A stretch of 64,000 nucleotides of DNA from assembly GCF_026262505.1 (NCBI RefSeq), contig NC_067208.1:19663962-19727961 (forward strand). The letters run 5' to 3'. Source of the stretch: Trichomonas vaginalis G3 (taxonomy: Eukaryota > Parabasalia > Trichomonadida > Trichomonadidae). The position numbers and the translations under genes are program-made. Shown here in pieces: positions 21,570 to 31,508 of the stretch. The first letter of the stretch is position 1. Every line of letters begins with the position of its first letter. Under the pieces are notes generated by a model that did not search any database, was not told where the DNA came from, and worked only from the letters and a program-made list of their open reading frames with translations.

Positions 21570-23371
21570 GCAATTTATATGATACTGATATTTCCAAATT
21601 CTTCATTCATTATCGAAAAGATGATGACCAACAATATACAAATTACCAACTTAGACCTACCACTCAAACTGATAATAATGATCAAATTGTTGAGTTTAGT
21701 ATTCCAATCAGTTTTGATGTCAAAGGAGATTATTCGTACTCATTGATTTGCAGCGATAATTAAGATCCAGATACCACAACAAAAGCAATATCTTCGTCAG
21801 CCTCTACAACGATTAAAGTCGTCCATAAGCCAACAATTACTGGTTATTTCTCAGATTCTTTATATTATTCCAATGATAATAAACCTACCATTACATACAC
21901 ATCAAACAATGATGTTGGATATTCAATCATTATTGAAATCAATTCAGTTGTCGTCCGAAATATCGAGAACTTGAATGGAGAATCAACTGTTCAAAATGAA
22001 GAAATCCCTACAGAATCTATTGCATATGATTCTGGAAAAGAACAAAATATCAAAGTCTATGCAAAGAATGAATTCGGTTTTACATCAGAGAATGTTTTAA
22101 CCAAAATAGTAAAAATCATGAATAAGCCAGATCTCTCTATTACAATTAGTAAAGAGAATGTACCTAGAAATAGTACTATTACAATCACTGGTGCTTTTAC
22201 GGATCTAGATAATGGAAAATCACTTTATTTGCTGTATCAGTTAATCAAAGATACCACAGTAATAAAGCAAGCAACTCTGAAAACATATTCATCAAATGGC
22301 AATGAAAATCAAGCAATTTCCGAATCGATTTCAATTGATTCTGATGCTGAGTTAGGTGAATATTCACTCAGATTCATTATGTCATCGGTAGATAACTTCG
22401 ATGGCGAATCAGGTAATAGTTTTTCCTTATCTGATCCAGTTACAAAGCAAATTGGAGTCATCTTAGTTCCAACAATATCTCTTACATCCACTACAGATGC
22501 ATACTATCAAAAGGGATCAACATTACATTCTTCAGGAGCATTCACTTCAGAAACCGATGTAATGATTTCATATTTCTTTAATTCTGAAGCACCAAAGGAC
22601 CTTGGTAGAGTTGAGAAGGCAAAAGAGAAATTCTCATTTGATATATCAATTCCAGATACACTTACGCATGGAAGTCATGTATTGAATATCGTTGCCTCTG
22701 ATGATAATTTATATTCATCAGAACCAACTTCTCTTAATTTCAATATCTGGAACAAGCCACATTTATTGAAAGCTGAACTCAAAGAGGAGAAATATAAAGC
22801 TGGAGATTTGATAATTATCAGTGGAAAAGTTCAAGATATTGACAACCATGACAAACTACAATTCTTTGTTTCATTTAACGAAGGGGATGTAAAGAAGGAA
22901 TATGAATACACTTCAAACGGTAAAGAAGAAGATTACAATTTCAATATAACAACTCCATCTGATCTCAAAGATGGTGATGTCAACATTACAGTATACATTT
23001 TAGACCAGGATAAGTTGCAATCAGAGAAATCCACAATGTCATTCAAGTTCTATACTGAAAAAACAAATTCAAATACAAATGATTCTAACAAAGATAAAAA
23101 GAAGAAGACAGTAATTGCAGTAGTTGTTGTTATAGTATGTATCATTTTAATTGCTATTATTGTCTTTATAGTTATAAAGAAACTTAAGAGTTCCAACGAT
23201 GCAAGTAGTGACTCTCCTGATTCACAAAGAATGCCAGAGTACGAACTCAAGGATGAAGAAACGATCATTGGAGATGGAGAAAACCCACAGGCCAATACAA
23301 CAATGGATAATCCAATGTACGTGTCATCAAACCCTCAAACTAATGATCCATTCGATGACATGGATGATTAG

Positions 23372-23756
23372 TTATATGGTTAAGCTTATTCTCATTACGT
23401 AATTCACGTACTCATCTAAATTTTTATTAAAAATTTCTGTAAATTTATTTTAATTGAGTTAATATTTATTTTGTTACTGCATCCAACCTCCTTCTGCCCT
23501 CACACAACTTTAATATCTTCCTTTTTGAGTTTCTGAATCTGTCATTTGACACGTTCATATTTTTCTCTATATAATGAGAAATTGAGTTTTATTCGTTTAT
23601 ACATGATAAAAGCATGTTTGTTTTAAATTCATGAAAACAATTTCAAACAATATTTAAAATGTAATAAGTGAAAACGTTTTTTAGATACATATTTCTATCT
23701 ATAAATGTATATAGAAACATCTTTATATAATTTAATAAACAGAAAAAAAAATATTT
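23372..23756. other. Convergent intergenic spacer
   Basis: 385 bp of AT-rich sequence between the 3' ends of the surface-protein and DmX-like genes. No gene or repeat seen. Confidence 0.5.
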
Positions 23757-26700
23757 TTAATCAATAACTCTAGGCTCTGATATAGTCCAAGCCCTTAAAA
23801 CAGGTGAGTAACCTCCAGCCACAATAACCTGGTTAGATATTGCCAAGCTCAATATGCTGTGAGACTGATTCGAAGAAGTTGTGTGTCCCAAGACATCATT
23901 AATTTTCGAAGAAGTTGTGAAATTCAATCCATCAATCACATAAATTGTATTGTCAGATGATCCGGACAAAAGGAAACATCCGCTTTCATCAAATCTAATT
24001 GTTGTAACAGAATTACTATGTTCTGTCAGGGAAGAAACCAATTTGCACATTCTAACATCGAATATATTCACTGACCCGTTCTGGCAGCCAGTAGCGATGT
24101 AAGGTCCCCAAACAGAGCATGGAATTGTGAAACCATCCAAATCAGATGAAATTTCGCAAACAACATCTCCAACAATTGTGTCGACAATTCCAATTCCTTG
24201 GTTCCCGCAGATGACAAACTGTGTGTCGTTGTTCAGCCAATCGAGCGATTTGAAGTCTCTCGGCTTCAAAAGTGGCTGAAAAGCAGAAGTGAAGTCACTA
24301 ATTACGACATTTCCATTTTCGCAATTACAAAGAATTTTGTCTCCACATCTGTTGAATCTGATTTGGTTGATTGAAGAATCAGAAATAGTCATGTAACTAC
24401 GCGTTTTCTTCTGTCCAAAATCAGCACAATATAATTTGCCGTCAAAACCGCCAACGATATACGACGGTTTGGTCGGATGTGAAGAACAGCATAATGCTTT
24501 GATATCAGAGAGATTTGTCTCCTGGTTGTGCCAGTGCATGTTGAAATACCTTGTTGTTCTTCCAACTTTGTCAGGAGTAAAAGTGACATGTTCTAAAAGT
24601 GAAGTGAAATGGGAATCAAAGTTATCATCGTAGGAAGAAGTATTTTCAGTATTTTCCTGCTTAGTTTGGTCCTGCAGATCGACCACGAGCCAATCTTCCT
24701 CAGCTTTCATGACTGGTTTATTTCCATTCAGGGACATGTCCAAATCTTCCTGAGTAATCATCACTTCACAAACTGTCTTTGCGACCAAAACAACATTCTT
24801 GTTGTTGCATGGATTGATTACAATGTCCCTGACGTGGTGGTTGCCAACTCTCGAGTTTGTCAGAAATGATCTAGTGCACTCAAATTCGCCGTCAGAATAA
24901 AAAGGTGACATGAAATCATCAGAAATAGAAATTCTGTAGTTGTGGGCCATTTTTGTTGCGTTCATTGACTTGATGTGTTCCTCGGCTTTGTTGTCGATCG
25001 GATCCAATCCGACACAGAAATTAGGCCGAGACAAAGTGAAGTTCTTCACAAGACTGAAATACCTGCGGTACCTCGTGTGAATGAACGCAAAAAGTGGCTC
25101 CAGTGGCTTCTTCATGAATGGTTTGCATATATCCATAAGTCTGTTAATCGCTAAAAGTGAGATGACTCTTCTATCGTTGTGAGTCACTTCACTTTTGTCA
25201 TTAGCCACGAAAGCAGTCAGTAGATCAGGGTAGATGAATGTCTGGTGGCTCTTCGACTGCATAAGGAAAATGTCAAATGTTTCCTGGTCGAACAAACCGT
25301 CGAAAAGTGGTCCGATCATGTTCGGAAGGTGCTTTGCCTCCATCAGAGCGAAGATTACAACGTAGGAAAGGTACTTTGTTGACTCGTTTTGGTACAGTTT
25401 CGTTGCAATTTCCTCCAAAAGAAGGGAAGTTGGCTCTGGCTGCCTGCCGCTGAACAATCTCGCAATGAGGCCGGCGATGTAGTGTTGGTTCGTGCCGAGA
25501 GGGACTCTCTGGGGTATGACATGGGGAGATCTTGTGAAAGTGTTGATTAATCTGGAGATTATGTCTAATTCGTCACGTTTGAAAACGTTTTTAGGAGGAA
25601 CTTTGATGGCATTTGGTTCGTCTTCTTTGGTTTCGACTTCTTCGGAGTCTGAATATGAATATTCTTTATCAAAATCAGATTCGATGTAATTTCCACCTCC
25701 GAAATCGAAATTCATGTCATCATCTGTCTCTGTCTTCTCTTCTTCTTCTGTTTTAGTTGGTTTTGGCTCTTCAATTTGCTCTGTTTCTTTGTTTTCGATT
25801 TGATCTTGTAAATCTGAGGAAACTTGGGTTAATGCAACAGCTGCAAAGACTGCATATGGCTGTAGACTCAATATTAGCCTTCTCTCTTCGACTCCAAGTT
25901 CTAATAAAATCTGATATCTGTGAAATTCTGAAGAAACTACTTTTGCTGATGGCAAATCAAGCTCTTTGAGGACACAAATGGCACCTTCTCTATCATCATT
26001 CCACCATTTTGAGTAGAAGCCGCCATAAACATCGTCAAATTCTTTGATAATCAGTTCCTTCCAGTTGTAATCAAGTAATCTTGCTACGAGAAGCATTAAA
26101 AATGGCCTGTCTTTGAGACATCTGATTGCGGAAACTTTATCTCCTTTGAAAATGAAGAAAACTGAGCCTAAACTTGGTCTATGCTCTCTGAGAGCTCTGT
26201 AAGCTCCAGAATCAGCTGATTTAGATTTGAATCTATCTGTTATGTAGAGATCTATTGTATTTGCAAGCTTTTGTTGGTCATATAACAAACAAATCTTCTT
26301 AGAAAGGATATTCTTGCCAACACAAGTGCAAAGTAATATGAAATCATCAAATTCATTGTCTGATGGCTTCATTTGGGCTATGAAATTTGAGATAAACTGT
26401 TTTAATAATTCATTATCAATCAGCCAAATAGAAATCATCGAACTGAGGAGGTTTTCGATGCTTCTGAATGATATTAATTTAGTTAACAATGTCTGGTTCC
26501 TTGTTAATAGGCCCCAAATTCCGAATAATGGATAAGCTCCTTTTGCATCAGTTTCTTGGGCCAAAATATTGCCAATTAAGCAGTTCATGCCTCTTCTATC
26601 GAGGTTCTTCCAGTCTGGAGGCAATCTCTGGCAAACTCTGAAAAATTCTTTTGGAATTTCGTTTTCAAACTCTTCTTTTCTTAAATAAACATGATCTACA

Positions 26701-28568
26701 ATCTCAGGATCGCCGCGATTGAGGAAGTCTGGGACGTCAGGAACTTCTCCGTTTGCTAATTTGTTCAATGCGTTGAAATAACACAAAGTAAAGCATGTTA
26801 AGAACACTTTTGAGCCTGTTTTGACCGGCTGAGGTATATTTGACTTGTGAATGTTGACTTTGAACAAAGCATTGTTTGTAGAAACGAAAACAGCGTCATT
26901 TGGCATCACAGACAGAGAAACAATTGGTGTTGTACGCAAAGGAGTCACGTGTTGGCCGATGTCGGCGGCTGATCTGATTGAATTTCGATTCACAACGAAA
27001 AAGTCAAGAATATCGTCATAATTAATGGCTAGAAGTATTAATGAATGTGGTAAAAAGAAGCAGCGTGGGTTTACGAAGTTTTTCTTTGCAATCATTTCGT
27101 ATTTCTTATGCATATAAAAATAAATGTAGACAGCTGACTTTGTAGACGCTGCAAATAGGTCGCTTGAATGTACTGACACGTGGTCAATCTTTTCTTGTGG
27201 AGGATCTGCTGGAATTACGATGTTTTTGGAGCCAAATAAGCAACCACAAATATTTTTATCAGAAAAAGCAATGGCAATGGTCTGTTCATCATCGTGATAT
27301 TTTACAAATGACGATGGAACGAAATCAAGCTGTAATTTTGTTGTATTTTTGTATATTACGGTATTATTTTGAATCTGGATTTCTTCCTGAGGTGGAGAGA
27401 TCATTTTCTCTTCACTCCAGTCGAAGAATGTTCCGTTTGCGTATTCTGCGATGTAATGATCGTTTTGCAAAAATAATTTTTTGACTGGCGCGTGAATGAA
27501 ATGTCTGATGAGTGGAATGGACCATAAAACTGTATTTTCGCCTAATTCTATATGCATAAATGTCAGATTTGTCTTCGAAAACTTTAATGCGTGAATTTGA
27601 CGTTTAATTTGTCTTTCTGAGTAAATATATGACAAATCACCAACTGTAAGTACTGTATTATTATCTTGGTAAGGTATTGAACCGACTTTTCTCATGTAAG
27701 GACGAATTGTTTGTTCCAACAAAACAATTTCATCGGAAAGTGATGCCGAAATGAGCAAATTTGGCTGTAAAACGAGCGGAAATACCGATTTATTCTGTCT
27801 GGCAACGTATGGCCTTGGATTATGCCATCGATCGTGTGGTAACATCACAGCGATGGAATGGATTGGTACTTGGAAGGTGTAATACGCGATACATCTCATT
27901 TCGGTGGTATTCTTTGTCTCTGCCCAAATGCGGACTGCGTTGTTTGCGTCACAAGTAACAGCAGTTAAATATTGAGTGCAAGCCCACTGAAAGTCGATTA
28001 CATTGACTTTGAGCGGTAGTGCTGACCTCATGCCCTTTTCATATGGAGCATACCAGAGAACTGGTGAAGGTCCATTTCGTGCATAAGCTGCCATTGCTCT
28101 GCCGCATGGAGAGACGGATACTTCGAGATGAGATTGAGTATTTGTAAGTAAAACGAGGTTTGATTTGTCGAAAGGTTTAGTTACAGATAAAATATAAATG
28201 CAAGAACCGGAAATAATAAAGAGATTTTGATTTGAAGCGGTCATTGATGATGGACAGCATTTTATATTCATTGTTTCTATTGGTCCATCCTTGTAATTCA
28301 TGATAGAATAGTGAAATAAATCTCCTTTTGAGTTACAACAGTAAAGAGAATCACGACCAAAGAAGGTCAATGCAACAATAGGCGATGTTGGATCTGGAGT
28401 AAGAATAATTTTGTGATAATACATGATCCTGTCGTAAATGACAATTGCATGCTCTGCAGCATAAGCAAAAAGATTTGATTCATGCTGTGAAGCATGTGTT
28501 GTTGCAAAGGCTGTTAAACTGTTCGGTCGAAATCCAAGAACTTGACTACTAATCAAGTTCTCGGACAT
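23757..28568 (-). CDS. DmX/Rav1 (rabconnectin-3 alpha)-like WD-repeat protein
   Basis: 1603 residues. The N-terminus (about 1-330) is WD-repeat-like (AVRIWAETKN, SVSPCGRAMAAYA). A helical middle region aligns with the Rav1/DmX core: GIWGLLTRNQTLLTKLI, AYRALREHRPSLGSVFFIFK, AIRCLKDRPFLMLLVARLL, WWNDDREGAICVLKEL (DmX: ALKNAxxLLGKQRFExAAAFFLLAG, DxxLAxxIARLY). An acidic linker sits at about 940-980, then a C-terminal propeller (about 1350-1603; SGSSDNTIYVIDG). Family members are the large subunit of the RAVE complex that assembles the V-ATPase and work in endolysosomal acidification and trafficking. It is shorter than metazoan DmX (about 3000) and near yeast Rav1 (about 1350). The frame is intact. 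Alternative: a generic large WD protein. Confidence 0.72.
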   Translation of the reverse strand: MSENLISSQVLGFRPNSLTAFATTHASQHESNLFAYAAEHAIVIYDRIMYYHKIILTPDPTSPIVALTFFGRDSLYCCNSKGDLFHYSIMNYKDGPIETMNIKCCPSSMTASNQNLFIISGSCIYILSVTKPFDKSNLVLLTNTQSHLEVSVSPCGRAMAAYARNGPSPVLWYAPYEKGMRSALPLKVNVIDFQWACTQYLTAVTCDANNAVRIWAETKNTTEMRCIAYYTFQVPIHSIAVMLPHDRWHNPRPYVARQNKSVFPLVLQPNLLISASLSDEIVLLEQTIRPYMRKVGSIPYQDNNTVLTVGDLSYIYSERQIKRQIHALKFSKTNLTFMHIELGENTVLWSIPLIRHFIHAPVKKLFLQNDHYIAEYANGTFFDWSEEKMISPPQEEIQIQNNTVIYKNTTKLQLDFVPSSFVKYHDDEQTIAIAFSDKNICGCLFGSKNIVIPADPPQEKIDHVSVHSSDLFAASTKSAVYIYFYMHKKYEMIAKKNFVNPRCFFLPHSLILLAINYDDILDFFVVNRNSIRSAADIGQHVTPLRTTPIVSLSVMPNDAVFVSTNNALFKVNIHKSNIPQPVKTGSKVFLTCFTLCYFNALNKLANGEVPDVPDFLNRGDPEIVDHVYLRKEEFENEIPKEFFRVCQRLPPDWKNLDRRGMNCLIGNILAQETDAKGAYPLFGIWGLLTRNQTLLTKLISFRSIENLLSSMISIWLIDNELLKQFISNFIAQMKPSDNEFDDFILLCTCVGKNILSKKICLLYDQQKLANTIDLYITDRFKSKSADSGAYRALREHRPSLGSVFFIFKGDKVSAIRCLKDRPFLMLLVARLLDYNWKELIIKEFDDVYGGFYSKWWNDDREGAICVLKELDLPSAKVVSSEFHRYQILLELGVEERRLILSLQPYAVFAAVALTQVSSDLQDQIENKETEQIEEPKPTKTEEEEKTETDDDMNFDFGGGNYIESDFDKEYSYSDSEEVETKEDEPNAIKVPPKNVFKRDELDIISRLINTFTRSPHVIPQRVPLGTNQHYIAGLIARLFSGRQPEPTSLLLEEIATKLYQNESTKYLSYVVIFALMEAKHLPNMIGPLFDGLFDQETFDIFLMQSKSHQTFIYPDLLTAFVANDKSEVTHNDRRVISLLAINRLMDICKPFMKKPLEPLFAFIHTRYRRYFSLVKNFTLSRPNFCVGLDPIDNKAEEHIKSMNATKMAHNYRISISDDFMSPFYSDGEFECTRSFLTNSRVGNHHVRDIVINPCNNKNVVLVAKTVCEVMITQEDLDMSLNGNKPVMKAEEDWLVVDLQDQTKQENTENTSSYDDNFDSHFTSLLEHVTFTPDKVGRTTRYFNMHWHNQETNLSDIKALCCSSHPTKPSYIVGGFDGKLYCADFGQKKTRSYMTISDSSINQIRFNRCGDKILCNCENGNVVISDFTSAFQPLLKPRDFKSLDWLNNDTQFVICGNQGIGIVDTIVGDVVCEISSDLDGFTIPCSVWGPYIATGCQNGSVNIFDVRMCKLVSSLTEHSNSVTTIRFDESGCFLLSGSSDNTIYVIDGLNFTTSSKINDVLGHTTSSNQSHSILSLAISNQVIVAGGYSPVLRAWTISEPRVID

Positions 28569-29028
28569 TATCTCTTAAAATTTTGACAATTACAAGATTT
28601 ATTTTCAATTAAATGAAGTACCGTGTTGGTATGTTGAGGAATTAAAATGATTGCGAGAAATTAAGATCTTTCAAAAATTTATGATCGGATCCTTGAAAAT
28701 TGAATCAATACCGATAACTTAAGGTTAATTTAAGATTTCTATTTCTTATTCAATTGATTCTTATTCCTCGGTTTAATGACCTCTTTATGAAATGATCCAT
28801 AGATAACTGAAATCTTGTCTCAATCAATACTCTTTCTTTATGAAATGACTTCCATGAATTTAAAAATCAATATTAGAGATATAAGAATCAAATATATAAC
28901 TTTTCACAAGTAATAGTTCTATTTTATGATATATTTGCTTTCAATTATCTTATATAATAAATTTTATTGATGAAAAATTCGAAGGCCAGACCATAGCATC
29001 AGATTGCGCTATTTGTTAATGCATGACA

Positions 29029-29033
29029 TCATT
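29029..29033 (+). promoter_or_regulatory. Trichomonad initiator (Inr) TCATT
   Basis: TCATT with A+1 at 29031 gives a 24-nt leader to the ATG at 29055. It excludes the earlier ATG at 29019, which lies upstream of the inferred transcription start. Confidence 0.45.
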
Positions 29034-29054
29034 ATTTTTGATATTATTTCTTCA

Positions 29055-29444
29055 ATGAGTAACGATGCAGACTTAGATTTCGATGCTGACCTAGATGCAA
29101 TACTTGCAGAAGCAGCTAAAACGGATGAAAAAGATAAAGTTGAAGAAAATGAGAACAGTAAATCTACTACAAATGAACAAACAGAAGAACAAAATCAAAA
29201 TGTAATCGAGAAGCCAAATACAGCAACCATTGATGAAGAAGAACAAGCTATAGAAGATCCGGATATTCCAAAAATTAATAGAAATGAAACTAAGCGCAAA
29301 GTGTTTGAGGATATAGATAAATATCTTGAACAAATTTCGAAAGAAAAGTCTAATAATAATGAAAATTCTAATCAAGAAAATGAAGATGATGATGACATTG
29401 ATTTAGATGAACTGGATGTAACAGTTTCATCAAATCCTCATTAA
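29055..29444 (+). CDS. Small acidic protein, unknown
   Basis: 129 residues from the ATG at 29055, chosen because an initiator precedes it. The N-terminus is DADLDFDADLDAILAEAA, the middle is Glu/Asn/Gln-rich low complexity, a short helix KVFEDIDKYLEQISKEK follows, and the end is a run of acidic residues (EDDDDIDLDELDVTV). No signal or membrane segment, so it is cytosolic or nuclear. The repeated short acidic LDxxLDxIL/DLDELD motifs resemble peptide docking motifs rather than a folded domain. No family recognised. Confidence 0.6.
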   Translation: MSNDADLDFDADLDAILAEAAKTDEKDKVEENENSKSTTNEQTEEQNQNVIEKPNTATIDEEEQAIEDPDIPKINRNETKRKVFEDIDKYLEQISKEKSNNNENSNQENEDDDDIDLDELDVTVSSNPH

Positions 29445-30201
29445 ATCTGGTCATTCTATCTATAAAATCAATTGCAAATATCAAGAAAAGATTTCACTAA
29501 AAAGATTAATGCATTTTTGTTTCAAGATGATAATATTAGATTCACTTTCTCATTTTCATTAGTTTGTTATATTAGAATCATTCATTATATTTTGTGTTCT
29601 TGCAAGCTATATCATATTTAAACTCATGTTTCGGATAAATTATTAGTTAAAAATTTATTTATTACAAACTCTTTTGGGTATACTGAATTCATCGCTAGAT
29701 GATAGTCAACTTCCTATTTCTCTAAAACATCCGAAACAAATAAAGAATAATTAATTGAAAAGAAAGGATCATACGTTATTTACCTGAGAAATAAAGATAT
29801 TCAAGATTCACACAAATGTTCTATTACAATCTTCCCATGATTGAATTCTTCTGCTGATTAAGAATTGAAATTGATGTAAGATAGAATTTGAGTGTTAAAT
29901 AATGCCTGTTTCAGGAACTAAAGGAGAAGAAAAGCAAAGTAAAATCTTTCTAAAATTAATAAAGCAATTTGATAACCACATGATAAATATCATTTTAATT
30001 TGATTAGAATTATCGCTTCATTTTGTCATATTAGAAAGTGTATATCGGAAAAATCATTTTCCTACGATAGATCAATTATTAAATTGGATCAATATCTTTC
30101 CCGCATCAAAAAAAGTGACGATGTTGATATTTATTTTCTACTTCTAAGCTCTAGATACAGTACTTAGTAGCATTTAAGAATTTAAATAGCAATGTTCTAG
30201 G
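29445..30201. other. AT-rich intergenic region
   Basis: About 750 bp without a supported ORF. One AAAAGTGAC core lies at 30111-30119, about 90 bp before the broken Gly-rich gene. Nothing else stands out. Confidence 0.45.
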
Positions 30202-31240
30202 ATGAATAGTTCAAGTGATTATTCATTATACCTTGCTTCTCCTTCCAGAGAGAAAAACAAAAATTCAACTTTCTTATTTCCGAGCACCGGGTCTGGATAT
30301 TATAAAATTCATTTAGTCCCAGGAAATTATAAGTTTGAGCTTTGGGGAGCAAGTTCTGGAATGACCCATGCAGATTATTATCAGTATACATCTACGGGAA
30401 AAGGTGGATATACATCTGGTATATTAAAACTTGATAAGCCTATGAATTTTGGAATATTTGTGGTACACAAGGCGAAAATGCCACATCAAGAAATTATAAA
30501 GTAGGAAAAGGTGGCTATAACGGAGGTTGTGATGGTGGCAGTGATTTCACAGATTATAATGCTGCAACTGCAGGTTCTGGAGGAGCTACAGATGTCAGAA
30601 TTATTAAAGACATCAAAATTGAGCCGAAAATAATCGACAGAATCATGGTTGCTGGTGCTGGGGGCAGTAATTGCCTATTTTGGGAAGATTGCTATGGAGG
30701 CAATGGAGGAGGTATATCAGGCACTCCTGGCATTGAATCAATCAGTACTGATCCCTCAAGGACTCGTAAAAGTGTGCCTGGTAATCAGACCTATGGATAT
30801 CAAGTTTTCCAAGGAGGAAAAGGAGAAGACGGTAATGAGGCCGGAGGAAGTGGTGGAGGGGATATTTTGGTGGCTTTGGAGGCATCAACTGTAGGCGCTT
30901 CGGATGTGTATATGGATCTACAGGTGGTGCTGGAGGTAGCTCGTACATCAGCGGCCATCCTGACTGCATCGCAATGGACGAAAATTTTAAACCTCTTCCA
31001 ACATCGATTCATATCTCCAACATATTTTTCCACGATCCAAAGACTATTACGGGAAACCAGACAATGCCTTCTCCAGAATCTGTTGATGAATATGAAGAAT
31101 TTGGTCACTATGGTAATGGATTTGCTCGAATAACTATACTTCAAATACGAAATGAGATAACATGTGTATTTCTCGAATATAGGACCATGATCTATCTGAG
31201 AAATTCTATTTTCTTCATTCTTTTGGAATCATTTTCATGA
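30202..31240 (+). pseudogene. Gly-rich (ALK-type glycine-rich) protein, frameshifted
   Basis: Three overlapping frames read one Gly-rich domain. The first (30202-30504) gives the typical start: FLFPSTGSGYYKIHLVPGNY, then FELWGASSG and GKGGYTSGILKL. The second covers GSGGATDVRI, IIDRIMVAGAGGS and GGNGGGISGTPG (to about 30860). The third covers GGAGGSSYISGHPDCIAMDE and GHYGNGFARITIL. The order matches the trichomonad Gly-rich family whose beta-rich domain resembles that of ALK-type receptors. Both frame changes are -1, near 30461 (a GGG reduced to GG would explain it) and near 30860 in a G-rich run. No signal peptide or transmembrane helix is visible. It is a pseudogene unless the G-run lengths are sequence errors. 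Confidence 0.7.
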
Positions 31241-31508
31241 ATAAATATTTAATTTTGATGTTTTTAATCATTAAACTAAATTATAAATACAATTTTTGGT
31301 ATTTTTACTAAATACAATAAGATAAGTCTTTTAAAAGAATTATTCTTTTTAAATTGGAATGAATTCTTAAGCTCATAATAAAAAGACATGTTTAAAAAAA
31401 AGAATAATTAATAAATAACATGATAAATTTAAAATTAAAAATAAAATTAAATAAAAAATATAAAACAAAATTCATGGTAAATTTCATGGTAAATAATATA
31501 AAACAAAA

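Larger units (their letters stand above)
17876..23371 (+). pseudogene. Giant beta-domain (cadherin/Ig-like) surface protein interrupted by one in-frame TAA
   Basis: One frame runs 1831 codons, broken only by TAA at 21761-21763; the parts are 17876-21763 (1295 residues) and the same-frame remainder, whose first internal ATG is 21971. The N-terminus is weakly hydrophobic. The body is about 15-17 repeats of roughly 100 residues with cadherin/Ig-like beta-sandwich wording (ITGxxxDxDxxxxLxxxY, NxPxIxxL, SGxHTLxVxAxD). A transmembrane helix follows at about residues 1741-1768 (TVIAVVVVIVCIILIAIIVF), then a cytoplasmic tail with NPMY (1812-1815) and DPFDDMDD at the very end. An extracellular adhesion or binding role is inferred. 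The paralogous repeat 1.3 kb upstream has TCA-GAT-CCA where this one has TAA-GAT-CCA, so a single C-to-A change is enough. It may be a young pseudogene, an allele, a base error or a truncated secreted form. Confidence 0.75.
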
